Source of the DNA: Canna indica | Lineage: Eukaryota > Streptophyta > Magnoliopsida > Zingiberales > Cannaceae | Assembly (NCBI GenBank): GCA_034359265.1 | Contig: CP136898.1 | Location: forward strand, 51,511,501 to 51,575,500 | Reading direction: 5' to 3' | DNA: 64,000 nt | Shown: positions 9,817 to 21,170 of the stretch, one piece after another | Layout: each line of letters begins with the position of its first letter | Position numbering within the stretch: the stretch's first letter is position 1 | Position numbers and translations under genes: made by a program | The notes under the pieces: model-generated | Database searches by the model: none | The model's input: only the letters and a program-made list of their open reading frames with translations | What the model was told of the DNA's origin: nothing

Positions 9817-11388
9817 TGTTGGCTTTAGGTTTTCAACCTTAGCCATAATCTCGATCTTGATGGTTTTGATGATAACAAACATGGAACTAATGATTTCATT
9901 GAGAATATCTTTCAGGTTCCATATCGACTAGCGTTCGATGTCCTCGATCGGATAAATCGGAGAAATCGTGAAATCAGAAGGACATTGATCGTCGCACTCG
10001 GGTTCGTCGCGGAAGTTTCTCGAAGATCGACGAGTGCACCAAAGTCGCTTGGACGAGTCCAAAGATCAAGTCAAAATCTCTCCAAGATGATGCTCGTTGA
10101 AAGCCGGAACCCGGAAATGAAGCGCGGAAGAAATAGGCTGAAGAAATAACATTCAGCCTAGGTTCGATCGACCGACCGAAGTTAAAAAGGTACCAGAGCT
10201 ACTTCGGTCGACCGAGCGGTCGATCGATGGAAGCCCAAAATGGGCAGTAGCTCAGGCGGTCGACCCATCGGTCGACCGACCTGCTGATTCCTGCAATGCA
10301 AGATCGCGTCGGTCGACCGACGGGTCGATCGGATGGTGAAAGAATCGGGCCGAGGCTGGCGGTCGACCAATCGATTAACCGACTTGCATATGAGCCGCAA
10401 TGCAATATCGCGTTCGTCGATTGATGGGTCGACCGAAGATCACGGATCGCGTGATCTGCGTTTGGCGGTCGACCAGTCGATCGACCAACCATAGGGTAAA
10501 CAGAAGCGGTTGAATGACCGGTCGATCGATGCTTCGACTGGCACTTCGACCGATGGCCTATAACAAATGGTTTTCTATCAGTTGAACGCCGTTTCTTCAC
10601 CTAGGTATAAATACACCCAGGTATGATTCATTTGATGCTTCTCCCTTGATTCCCACAGTGATTATTGAGCATCTAAAAGGATGATTCAAGCCTTCCAAAA
10701 AGTGATTGCAGCGCGCCCTATTCCTCTGTCGAGTTCTTCATCAAGCGCCGCAGGCTGTTGCCTCAACTCGGAAATTGTTCAAGCTTCACGACTTGACGAG
10801 TTGGAGGATTCAAGGCTTGGAAAAGAGCACGAACACTTGGTTTCACTTTTAGCTCTTTCTGTTGTATTTTTAATTGTTAATTGTTTCTTAAATTTGTGTT
10901 TGCGAAGACCTGGGTGTTGGGTCTTGTTGTGTGAAGTGGTATCCTTGGTGAAAAGGAGTAAGGCCACTTGTGTAAACTTAGCGCTTACTAGGATTAGTTT
11001 TAGTTGTCCCTTAGGTTGAGGTGGGAAAGAGCTCTCGGTAGGAAGGCGGGATACTTCCGGGTGTGGAAGTGCCTTCGGTTGGAGAGCGGAGTCTTTCCGG
11101 GAAAAAGTCCTCGTTGTAAGGGAAACTAATTAATCTAGTAAAACCTAGTTTGGAAATCCTAAGCGGGGTGCTTAGGTAGTGGAGTAGGCATTGGGGCCGA
11201 ACCACAATAAATACCGTGTTTGCATTGTTTTAAATTGTGTGTGCTTAATTGCTATATCTTGCTTCTGCATTCCATCGCATAATTGCATCTTGCCTAATCG
11301 AGTTAAGTAAACGATTAAAATTAAATTTAGGCGAATCGTTTAGTAAACTCACTATTCACCCCCCCTCTAGTGTCGCCTTTCGCTAACA
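9817..11388 (+). repeat. 3' LTR of the gag-only Sirevirus
   Basis: This 1572-bp LTR runs TGTTGG...CTAACA and is co-linear with the 5' LTR. It has TATAAATA at 10,606-10,613 and the palindrome cluster at about 10,160-10,560. It is followed by the second GTTGT target copy at 11,389-11,393. Confidence 0.9.
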
Positions 11389-11393
11389 GTTGT

Positions 11394-11524
11394 GAAACCG
11401 TGTAAATTCCTCCTGGGCATTATGCAATGATTGCAAGTGATTTCAGATACAAGGAAAATGTTCAGATTATAAAGAGTAATTTCATTGTTAAATATCATAG
11501 TGATACATTGCTTCCCACCAAAGA
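11394..11524 (-). other. Tat 3' UTR resumed after the Sirevirus
   Basis: GTGTAAATTCCTCC and the sequence after it match (reverse complement) the plus-strand Tat copy at 28,200-28,335. This shows the Sirevirus split one continuous Tat 3' region. Confidence 0.6.
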
Positions 11525-12146
11525 TTAAGCTCGACTTACACTTGGTGGAGCATTCTTAAAACCTTTCATGGGGAATACCCAGTGGGAAAAAACGTCATGC
11601 CGAAAAAAGAGTACTCCATCCATGTTGTAATTTAAGGGTGAAAGCTTAGTTGTAGTATGTCCGTAGAGAGGCCGTGTTTCACGATCGTGGGGGTTCTCAT
11701 CCAAAGAGCTCGGCAATTCTATAGGCGCATTTTCCGAGGACTTTGGTAATTCGATAGAGGCCTTCCTAATTCGGAGCGAGATAACCTTCTCTAGTTGGCT
11801 TTCTTTATAGTTCGATCTTTCAGAGGACAAGGTCCCCTTCTGCAAAATTCCAAGGCCTGACACGTTTGTCATATTTTTGGGCTATCTTGAGTTTCATTGC
11901 CTCTTCTCTGAATTTGGCAAGCTCTCGCTCTTCTTCAATGAGATCGAGTTCGGCGTGTCGGGTTTCCGAGTTGCTTTGTTCCTTAAAGGTGATCCTGCGA
12001 AGGCTGGGCTCTATGATCTCGATAGGGATCATGGCCTCTACTCCATATACAAATCGGTAAGGGTTCTCCGAAGTGGAGGATTGGATAATTATATTGTAAC
12101 TCCAGAGTACTTCAGGTAGTTTTTCGACCCAATGTCCCTCAACCAT
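11525..12146 (-). pseudogene. Tat-type Ty3/gypsy integrase, C-terminal half
   Basis: The frame from 12,146 down reads KLPEVLWSYN, PYRFVYGVEAMIPIEI and ELAKFREEAMKLKIAQKYDK, which mark the end of the integrase core and the connector of Tat/Athila-type gypsy integrases. Frame changes follow near 11,820, and the GPY-like C-terminal domain is only partly readable. The catalytic D,D,E part is missing, and the protease remnant lies directly upstream, so the RT to integrase core was deleted. Homologous to the plus-strand copy at 24,477-25,217. Confidence 0.8.
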
Positions 12147-12344
12147 ATCGAGTTTCTTTTTTAGTCCTGGTCAGAATGTTGCATGTTAAAGAGGTGTGCT
12201 CCCACATAAGTTGCATGTTCGATGGATGTCGCAATTTGCACAGGTTCTAAGTTGTCGGCGGGCTGGGGCCACTCTTGGATGTCTCCCTTGGGATCTAGGT
12301 CTGAGATTCGGGGTTAGGGTTCAACCGGCCTGAGCTTCAAGCAT

Positions 12345-12560
12345 TCATTGTAGCACGCGTGGGCTTCCTTTTGGTTTGCATGAATTACTCCTACATTTGT
12401 CTCCGAGATAGGGAATTTGATGGGGAGTCAATACGACGGCTCCCAAGTTATTTAAGGAGGGTCGGCCCAAAATCATGTGATAGGAGCTTACGCAATGAAC
12501 GACGACGAACTGTATGTCTATCGTCCTTGTTCCTGGTAGAGAGCTGAACGTTGTTGTCAA
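12345..12560 (-). pseudogene. Tat-type Ty3/gypsy protease fragment
   Basis: The frame carries IDIQFVVVHCVSSYHMILGRPSL followed by NLGAVV in consecutive pieces. The Y-x-x-ILGRP-x-L-x-x-LGAV pattern is typical of the C-terminal part of Tat-lineage aspartic proteases. The catalytic D-S/T-G is not in the retained segment. It continues the outer minus-strand element between gag (30,143) and integrase (12,146). Confidence 0.7.
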
Positions 12561-12572
12561 TCATAAATAGCC

Positions 12573-12793
12573 TGGACTAGACTAAAACTATTAGGCCCGG
12601 TCGGACCAGACCCAGTGGCGCCCCATAATTTGCCTCAAGCCGAACTAAGCAAGTGCCCAAGTGCTCCACCCGACCACACTCTTGGGCGAGACTCGAGCCG
12701 GACCAAATAGCTCCACCCGGGGATCATACCCGGCCATACATGCACATCCACGGCCTTCCTTATCATGAGGGATACGCCATTACGAGCCCACCA
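12573..12793 (+). repeat. LTR fragment of the plus-strand Tat element
   Basis: ACTATTAGGCCCGGTCGG to GCCATTACGAGCCCACC matches 29,905-30,118 in the same orientation and the outer element's LTRs in the opposite one. It probably marks the left end of the plus-strand Tat element nested in the outer one; the rest of its 5' part is lost. The boundary with the protease remnant near 12,570 is approximate. Confidence 0.55.
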
Positions 12794-13542
12794 TGTCACA
12801 CCCCAAATCTGGTATGATTGATCAGGGTACGCCACATACCCCGAAGCCTAACCCAACTCAAGCCACAAATACAATAAATAACCTAAACAGTTTATGACGT
12901 TTCAAAAGACTTAGAATAGACATTTAGTTCCAAACCAAACCAACAACTTAATAAATATCAAATGTTCAAGTTACCTAAAAAGAAACTTAAATCAACAAAC
13001 TAAGACATCTATATGTAAGAAAATGCAAAAAATAAATAACTCGAGTCTACATGACTCAACACCTTAAAAGAAAATCAAACGACTCAGGTATCCCCCTCGA
13101 CATGTCACGAGACCCGCTGCCCTGCCGCCACTAGCTGCGCTACTGCACCTTGGTACCTCTCTGATCTCGCTCAGGTGCTGAAAAAATAACAACAATGAGG
13201 AGTAAGTCCAACTAGGACTTAGTGAGTAGATCAGTCATCGATGATCCAAATTATCATCATGTAAAACCAATAATAAGCAGACATATAATATAAGCAATAA
13301 ATGACAAGAACAATATCATGTGCTTATCCACTACCCTGCGCATGATAAAAACATCCATCAACATATATATAAATAACCACATAAATCAAGGTATGATGAA
13401 TGCAATATCTCAATCACATGAATGCTCACCGGAGCTATCGGTCTCACATAGCTACGTAGGGTAGGTAAATGGTGTGGCCGCCGAACTACCATTCAGCTCA
13501 GTATCGTCTCTTTAGAGCATGCTCTCCCCTTACCGACACTGG
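12794..13542 (-). repeat. Chromovirus LTR fragment
   Basis: It starts TGTCACACCCC, the reverse complement of a GGGGTGTGACA LTR end. It shares ordered blocks (GATCAGGGTACGCC, TCACGAGACC, GCTGCGCTAC, GTAAGTCCAA...GGACTTAGTGAGT) with the LTR entering at 61,835. It is truncated at 13,542 by the Sirevirus. Tekay-like assignment rests on LTR form only. Confidence 0.6.
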
Positions 13543-14363
13543 TGTTGTTCAAATACCCACACTAGAAGGGGGGATTGAATAATGTGTCTACTTTTAAGAT
13601 TAATTGAATTCTTTTCCAATTTCAATCAACTCAATTACTCGATTCAAGTTTATTGATTCTTAGTGAGACTAGATGCAATTATAATTATATCAAACACAAG
13701 CAAGAATCAAATAAAGCAATTAAAATATCAATGCAAACACGAAATATATAGTGGTTTGGCAAACACCGCCTACTCCACTACCTTGGCTCCTCACCAAGGA
13801 TTTCTAACTAACTCATTTATAGATAATGTGCTTCCATTTGAATACAAATGCGGACTCACTTCTCACCCTTGAGAATGCCTCAACATTATTCACCTAGGCA
13901 AAACACAAAACTACAAAGGTAACAGGCTAAGGTGTTTACCCTAGCACACCTAGCAAGCTAACAATGGAAACCTAGTTTAATAACAGGGAAAATAACAACA
14001 AAGGAGCTAAGAATTAAAGCACACAAGTGAGCTCCTTTGCAAAGCCTCCAACTCATCAAGATGTAGAGCTCGAAGTGAAGCCGAAGTTGAGGCGGAAAGG
14101 ATGCTTCGAGTAGATGAACGATCGTCGAAGCTTGCGCGATGAAATCCACTTGGAAAGGCTCAAAACCACTCTAGGAGATATTCAATGAATGGTTAAAAGG
14201 CTCTTAGGAGACTGGTGAGGGGTATTCATAACCCCTTACTTGGCAGCTCCACCCAACGAGCTTTTTTCTACCCGTTGGGGATGCTCGGTCGCTTGTCGAT
14301 TGGTCGTCAGTTGACCGATCGATCAACCGCCAAGCGATTGAAGGCATTCTGCCAGTTTTGAAC
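13543..14363 (-). repeat. 3' LTR, outer part, of the minus-strand Sirevirus
   Basis: On the plus strand it starts TGTTGTTCAAATACCC and aligns with the 5' LTR at 21,171-21,930. The LTR is interrupted at 14,363 by a nested Sirevirus and resumes at 15,983. Confidence 0.8.
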
Positions 14364-15977
14364 TATTGATGAAATGTCACATTAGAGGGGGGTGAATAGT
14401 ATTTGCTAATCTTAAACTTAATTCTGGTTTCAATCATTTTCTTGATTACTTATGTTAATGCACTATTGACTACTAAATGAATGCGGAAGCGAATAAAATA
14501 AGTCAAGTAATTCATACGCAAAGTAAGCAATGCAAGCACAATGATTTATAGTGGTTCGGCCCCAATGCCTATTCCACTATCTAAGCACCCTACTTAGGAT
14601 TTCACACCCAAATCCACTAAATTATGAGTAGCTTACAATTGAGGACTTTACACCGGAAAGACCCTACACTCACTTCAAAGGCACTTCCACACTTGGAAGT
14701 ATCCTGCCTTCCTACCGAGTGATCTTTCCCACCTCAATTCATAAGACCTACTCCTAACTTAGTTTACACAAGTGGCTTTACACCTTCCACATCAAGGTAA
14801 CCATTTACACACAAGACCACACACTAGGTCTTCTTACAAACTCAAGTAAATCAAATCAAAATAAGAATATAAACACCTTAATCACAAGAAGTGAGTAAAG
14901 AGGACTTATAACAATAAGGACACCTCTTTTTCTTGAGTTTAGCAAGGTTGAATACCCCTTTAATGAAGAACACTTAAGGATGAGAGATCAAGAGCTAGGT
15001 TTTATGGATTTGATCAAAGAAGAGTTTAGGATCACTCTTTAAGGCTTGGAAGCATCAATAGTACCCTAGGAGTGAGTTTGGGATGGGTATTTATAACTCC
15101 CCAAACAAGAGGGCTCGTCAACGGGCATATTTCTGCCAGTTGCCGACGTCCGGTTGCTTGTCGGTCGATCGTCATCAACCGACCGAGCGGCCGCATGCCT
15201 ACTGCCACTTTCTGGCAACATTCGGTCGTCTGAATTGGCTACTGTCAATTTTTGACCACATTCGGTCAACCGAACCTGGGCTGAGCTTGTTTTTTTCAGT
15301 CTTCTTCTTGCGCACTTCGTTTTCGAGTTTCAACCTTCAGCATGCGTCAACTTGGAGAGCTTTCCATGTGTTATTTAGATTCGTCCAAGGCGTCTTTGGT
15401 GCACATGTCAAACTTTTAGAAATCTCTGCGACTAACCCGAACACATCGACCAATGTCCTTTCGATTTTCCAATTTCTTCCGATATTTTCGAATTCCGATC
15501 GAGGACATCAAGTGCTAACCAATATGGAACCTGAAAATATTTCTCAATGAAACATTAATTTCATGTTTGTTTTCATCAAAACCGAGATTAAGACCAAGGT
15601 AGAAAACCTTGGGCCAACAATCTCCCCATTTTTGATGATGACAAACATCATTAAGAAAGTATATCATTTAAGCACAAAGGATATCAAACATGGGATTTCT
15701 CCCGCTATCAACATGCATATCTAAATAATTTTACTCCCCCTATTTATAAGCATGATTTTCCTATATTTTCTTCCCTCTTACCAATATTTTCTCCCCCTTT
15801 TGACATCAATCAAAAAGGGCAAGATAAGTCAACTATGGTCAAAGTTTAGACTCTAAAAACAGATGTTGAGCGCTAACCGACTAGGAACCTGAAAATATTT
15901 CTCAATGAAACATTAGTTCCATGTTTGTTATCATCAAAATCAAGATTAAGACCAAGGTAGAAAACCTTAAGCCAACA
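14364..15977 (-). mobile_element. Internally deleted Sirevirus nested in a Sirevirus LTR
   Basis: A full LTR (14,364-15,619, ending GGCCAACA) is followed by about 240 bp of interior with four reversed purine tracts (CTCCCCATTTTT, TTTCTCCCGC, ACTCCCCCTA, TTCTCCCCCTTT). Then come only the first 115 bases or so of the other LTR (about 15,862-15,977). Almost all of the interior is lost. The flanking 5-mers are TGAAC (14,359-14,363) and TGGGC (15,978-15,982). The uninterrupted homologous LTR reads TGAGC at this place, so both copies differ by one transition, as expected for an old target duplication. Confidence 0.75.
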
Positions 15978-15982
15978 TGGGC

Positions 15983-16374
15983 CTTTGTCGGTCGACCGAA
16001 TAGCCTTCTGCCAATTTTTTGCTTCATTCGGTCGACTGACCCATCGACCGAACTTGGACTGAGATTGTTTCTTGAGTTTTCTTCTTGTGCGCTTCGCTTC
16101 CGGGTTTCGTTACCAAGTTTAGACTTAGATAACATTACAATTAGGCTTAGGATAAATTTCTAGAAACATATTACATGAATTCTATTTCTAACTCTAGAAT
16201 TTTTACTCGATCGACGACGGAACCATTTTTGCCGATTTTTGGTATTTCTCCGAATGAAGTTCGCGCATGTATCGAAGCCTCAACCTGAACTGAAACACTT
16301 GATAAACTCATTAGAATAAGTTTGTTATCATCAAAATGAAGATGGTGACCAAGGTTGAAAACCTTAGGCCAACA
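15983..16374 (-). repeat. 3' LTR, inner part, of the minus-strand Sirevirus
   Basis: This continues the LTR broken at 14,363. It aligns with 21,940-22,322 and ends TTAGGCCAACA, directly before ATCTTTCCATTTTTGATG, the reversed polypurine region. Confidence 0.8.
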
Positions 16375-17854
16375 ATCTTTCCATTTTTGATGATGACAAA
16401 CTTCTCAATAAATGCATTAAGAAATGTATCAACAAGCATAGCATTTCATCAAGTGAATGTTTAATGCTCCCCCTATCAATATGCATATCTAGAATAAATT
16501 CCCTCTAATTATATGAATGTCTATGTCTAGATTATTCTCCCCCTTTTGACATCAATCAAAAAGGGCCTAAGTTAAGCACTTCTAGATTTCCCTTAAGTTA
16601 CACAATGACAAGATTTAAGCATAGATTCTTTGAAATAATAAACACAAGTGTCAAGATATATCGAGAGGGTTATACACAATCGATTATGGGATATCCAAAA
16701 AGCATTTACTCGATAAAGACAAAGTTTCCGATTTTTGATAAATATGAACCCAAAATCATATAAAATTGAATTCTCAATGAAACTTTTTGAGACTTTTTTA
16801 GCGAAAACTAGATTTTTCAAGCAAATTGCATAAACAAGAATTTTCCTAAAATTAATTTTTTACATTTTTCAATAAATCGCTGAAATTTCAGATTTCACGT
16901 TTTATCGAAAAATACTCAATTTTCATAATCATTTCTAATTTCGATCAAACTTGTATATAACTAATTAAGATATGATCATTCTAATCATGTATACAAGGTT
17001 TGAGTTACTAGAAATAGTCCCAAAGATTACTCAAATGATTTGGCACAATTTCGATTAAGAGTTAACATGATATATCAAGAAATTATCTACAAGTCATTTT
17101 CCTAAATGCTCATGAATTTTCATATAGACACGATCAAGTACTTTATCATGAGCAATATGCAAGAGTTTCTACATGTTTTATGAGGTATCATACTACATGG
17201 TGCAAAGGTGAAACTACCACCTCAAGAATTTTCAAGTATTTAGCATGTGTTCTCTAAAAACATTTGCATCATAATCAATGCTCAACTTGCAAGTAATTGA
17301 AACATAAAAGGTACAATAGACATTTTCTTACTTAGCAAGTTCATAAACTAGATAACAAAGGAATATCAAGTTTATTTCTCAAAAGTCAAGTTTTGCTAAT
17401 TAGTGGGGATTCATTTTTTCAAAATACAATCAAAATTGCAAACAAAATTAATCAAGGAGATCTCAAGAAGTGAAAACATTTTAAAATCAAGATCTCAAAC
17501 CCATTTTAAAACCAACACGGCCACAATTAGCCATAGTTTTAAAACCAAAGGTTGCACAAACCCATTATATTATAAGTCACAAATAGCCTCCAAGGAGATC
17601 GAAAAAAAAATGAAATTTTCAAATTCAAACTTGATACTACAAAGATCTTAATCAAAGATAAACACATGGTGATTCAAGTATCAAGTATCAAGTGACTACT
17701 AAATAAAACACATTTACAAGTCATCAAACTCCAATAGTAATGTAGGCAATAAATAGAGTTATGAGTTGATACCGATCATATTTGTCACAAAGTTGCAATT
17801 TAATTTATTCCTCTTTCTTTAATTCCCAAGGAACTTCAAGCCATCAATGTGTCT
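16375..17854. other. Non-coding interior of the minus-strand Sirevirus with purine tracts
   Basis: No coding frame is recognisable between the gag stop and the 3' LTR. Reversed purine tracts occur at about 16,375, 16,468 (GCTCCCCCTATC) and 16,537 (TTCTCCCCCTTTTGAC). The rest is AT-rich, with loose similarity in composition to 6527-9590 of the other element. Confidence 0.6.
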
Positions 17855-18812
17855 TCATTTGAGTGTAGTGTCTCCCCCTACATTTAAGCATGTAAACTTT
17901 GGTACCCAAATTTCATTGGGTCCTTGGGGGTTATAAACTTTTAGAATCCAAAGTGACTTAGCATTGGGATTCCTTTTCAAGACACAATCCCAAACCATAT
18001 GTTCATGCATGCCACAACATAGACAATGACCCTTAAATCTAGTAGATGCATGAGGATGGACATGAAGGTGTGGGTGAGCATGGAAAGATACTTTAGAAGA
18101 TTTTGCATGAGAGGCATAAGCATACATATTTTTCATTTTATCATTTAATGAAAGCAACTCATTCTTTAATGATAGTATGCCAACATTCAAATTTTCAATT
18201 TATAAGCATAATGAGGCATTGTCTATTTTCAATGAGTCATACAAATTTTGTAGATATACATTTTTCTTTTCTAGGAAATTTTTATCGTTTTCTAGATGTT
18301 CAACCTTCATTCTTGACTTATTGCAAGGAAGCAAAAGATCATCATTTTCTTGTTCTAGCATTTTATTTTCCTTTCTAAGTTCCTTGAATCTTTTTCTGAC
18401 AATACTAAATTCTTCATACATATGTTCAATTTCATTTTCTAATTCTATTTAAGTAAAGATATTATCACCTATAGTAATAGTGGGTACCTCATTATCCTTT
18501 GTCATGAAACAAAAGTTTGCATTGTCCCTTGAGCTTTCTTCTCCACTTGAAGGTGATGATGACTCGCTTTCATCCCAAGTAGCCATTAGTGTTTTCTTCT
18601 TCATTCTTCTTCTTTTATCTTTCTTTGAGGATGATGAGGAGATGAGCTTGGTCTTAGGACAATCGCTCTCCAAGTGTCCGGGCTTGCGCATTGCAAGCAC
18701 ACAATTCTATTTTTGCCCTTCTTCTTCTTGAGAGGTTTTTTCATTAGTCCCATCAACATCCGTCCAAGGTGAATCATATCTGCGTACGTGGTACTCGGAT
18801 TCTTCATTCTCC

Positions 18813-18823
18813 GATGATGATGT

Positions 18824-18859
<36 letters not shown>
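18813..18859. repeat. (GAT)n microsatellite inside gag
   Basis: About fifteen GAT/ATG triplets with one interruption. On the gag (minus) strand they encode a serine run in the linker before the first zinc knuckle. Confidence 0.85.
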
Positions 18860-19310
18860 GGTCCTATCACCAAATGATGCTTTTAAGGCAATGTTTTTGC
18901 CTTTGGGGGCATCTTCCTCCTTTTTTTTGCCTTTATATGGATCTCATGGGTCATCAGGGATCCAGTGAGTTCGGTGAGCTTCATGGTGCTAAGATTCTTG
19001 GCCTCCATGATAGCAACCACCTTTGGCTCTCATGCTTTGGGAAGTGATCGAAGAAGCTTCCTCACTTTTTCTTCCTCTTTTATGTCCCTTCCAAGGTTAG
19101 TTAAAGCATTCACAATATTTTGAAAACATGCATACATTTGATCTATTTTCTCATGAGTATGCATTTTAAAGAGTTCATAGTCATGTATAAGCAATTTTAT
19201 TTTAGACTCTTTAACTTGGGAAGTTCCCTCATGAGTAGTTTCTAAAACATGTCAAATATCAAAAGTAGATTTATAACATGATATTCTATTGAGTTCATTT
19301 ATGAATAAAT

Positions 19311-20865
19311 TATTGGGTGAAATGGTCACACTAGAGGGGGGTTGAATAGTTTATTAACTAATATTATCGCCTAATTCTGATTTTAATCATTTCTTGATTA
19401 GTTAGGCTAAGTAAGATATTAATAGCAAGCGAAAGCAATAAATATGAAGCAATAAACACAAATAAAATATCAATGTTAACACAATGATTTATAATGGTTC
19501 GGTCCCAATGCCTACTCCACTACCTAAGAACCTCGCTTAGGGTTTTCAAAGTAGTTTAATTAGATTAATTAGTTTCCTTACAATGAGGACTTTATACCGG
19601 AAAGTCTCCGCTCTCAAACAGAAGGCACTTCCACACTCAGAAGTATCCAATCTTCCTACCGAGAGCACTCTCCCACCTCAACCTAAGGACAACTCAACTA
19701 ATCCTAGTAAACTACGTTTACATCGGTGGATTTAAACCGCAAACACCAAGGCTACCACCCGATTTCAAGACCCACACTCTAGGTCTTACACAAACTCAAA
19801 TACAAAGAAACAAATAAGAAAATACAACACTAAATGAAGCAATAAATCAAATAATAAAATACTTAGCTCCAAAACAAGATTTCTAGCTTCCTCTTGATGC
19901 CTTTGATGGTTAATCAATGAAGGAATGAAGGCAAGATCAAAGTTTTTGGCTCAAGCTAGGGTTTTCACAAGATTGACTCAGTGAAGGCTTAGAATTGATC
20001 AAATGATGGCTCAAAGAGGTTAGAGGGGATCAAGATAGTGAAGGGAGGCTCTCATGGCTTCCTATTTATAAGCCATCAAGAGAAGAGAAAGCTTTCTCTT
20101 CTCAACGGTTGTCTGATCGATCATCGGTTGACCGACCAAGCGATCGCTCGAGCGACCGAAGCATTCTGCCCATTCTGGGCAGTGTTCGATCGATCGAACC
20201 TAGGCAGAGCAGACTACTTGTGTGCTTGGTTTTTGTTTGCTTGTCTGCTCGTTTCTGGTTATGTCTTCGCTAAGTCTACTTATATAACATAACTTTAAAA
20301 CATAAATGTTATATAAGGATTACCCCCCATTTGGATTCAATAAAAATATCTAAAAAATCAAAATCTCATTTTTGGGGTCTAGTACAAATTTCCGAAAAAC
20401 AAAAATTTTTTAATCTTCCGGGTCAAATATGGGTAGGCCAAAGGCTTCCAAAAAATCCTTAAAAATATCTCGTTATCTAATTTCTACCCAAGGAACAATT
20501 ACCGCCATTTTTTGTGTCAGGAAAATATCTAGGTCATATAGCCCTCCAATGAGCTCCCTAGGCTTAGTGAATTTCAGGGCGGTTTTGGGGTTTTCAGATT
20601 TTGGGGTTCGGGTTTGGTTTTTGGATTCTTATGCATCATCATGAGGATTTACAACATAAACTAGACACCCTAGACCTAAACTTGAACTTCCCGAAGAATC
20701 CCAAGCGTCGACGAGCGTCCTTGCCGATTTCTCCAATTTTTTCGATCGTAGACGTCGTGCGCTAACCGACTTGGAACCTGAGAGATTTCTCAATGAGACA
20801 TTAGTTCCATGTTTGTTATCATCAAAATCGAGATTAAGACCAAGGTTGAAAATCTTAAGCCAACA
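19311..20865 (-). repeat. Sirevirus solo LTR in gag
   Basis: A 1555-bp LTR starts TATTGGGTGAAATGG (first dinucleotide TG mutated to TA) and ends TTAAGCCAACA. It is flanked by TAAAT (19,306-19,310) and TAAAC (20,866-20,870), a near-perfect 5-bp target duplication. Gag sequence continues on both sides with no interior left, so the element was reduced to a solo LTR by recombination. Confidence 0.85.
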
Positions 20866-21152
20866 TAAACCACAATGTAGTGCATTCATTGCTTTGGCAT
20901 TTGAATTAAACAATTTGATCTCTTCTTGAGACCAATCATCCATGCTCTTAGACAGTAGCTCATAATTAACATGAATAGTTCTCCAAGCATCTAATCCTAG
21001 GGATTGCAAGAAAATACTTATCCTAGTTTTCCAATAGGGATAATTATTTCCATCAAAAAGTGGTGGAGTATGAGTAGAGAAAACCCTTGAGCTTGTTGGA
21101 TATCGCTAGACATTCTAAGTTGTATGGTAGATGGTCAAATCTAATCCTATGA

Positions 21153-21168
21153 CCTTGCTCTGATACCA
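21153..21168 (-). other. Primer binding site of the minus-strand Sirevirus
   Basis: CCTTGCTCTGATACCA is the reverse complement of TGGTATCAGAGCAAGG, the initiator tRNA-Met site. It lies two bases from the 5' LTR. Confidence 0.85.
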
Positions 21169-21170
21169 AA

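Larger units (their letters stand above)
3484..11388 (+). mobile_element. Complete gag-only Sirevirus-type Ty1/copia element
   Basis: Two long LTRs (3484-5056 and 9817-11,388) start TGTTGG and end CTAACA and are flanked by a perfect GTTGT target duplication. A primer binding site for initiator tRNA-Met follows the 5' LTR, and purine tracts precede the 3' LTR. The only coding frame is gag (5126-6526). No protease, integrase, RT or RNase H motif occurs in the 3.3 kb between gag and the 3' LTR. LTR form, A-G rich polypurine tracts in several copies and gag layout fit the Sirevirus lineage. Lacking pol, it would need enzymes from another element, as described for TR-GAG elements. Intact structure and similar LTRs suggest it is one of the younger insertions here. 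Confidence 0.85.
17855..21113 (-). pseudogene. gag: Sirevirus gag pseudogene, split by a solo LTR
   Basis: Read on the minus strand from an ATG at 21,113, with a frame change near 21,085, the N-terminus contains PPLFDGNNYPYWKTR. The solo LTR at 20,865-19,311 interrupts it. Beyond that a full UBN2-like core is readable (THEGTSQVKESKI, KMHTHEKIDQM) with a few stops. A Ser/Asp-rich linker encoded by a (ATG)n microsatellite, a degenerate first knuckle (PGHLESDCPK), a coiled coil and an intact CCHC knuckle CLCCGMHEHMVWDC follow. It ends after EIWVPK with a stop at 17,855. It retains the UBN2 portion missing from the plus-strand gag, so it is a useful reference for the ancestral protein. Several stops make it non-functional. 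Confidence 0.8.

Noticed and set aside
10199..10600. 133-codon minus-strand frame rich in Arg, Ser and Thr
   Set aside because: It is a translation of the GGTCGACC palindrome cluster; such frames appear in most Sirevirus LTRs and vary between copies.
18601..18873. Minus-strand frame with a long histidine run
   Set aside because: It is the out-of-frame reading of the (GAT)n microsatellite in Sirevirus gag; the gag frame reads serines there.
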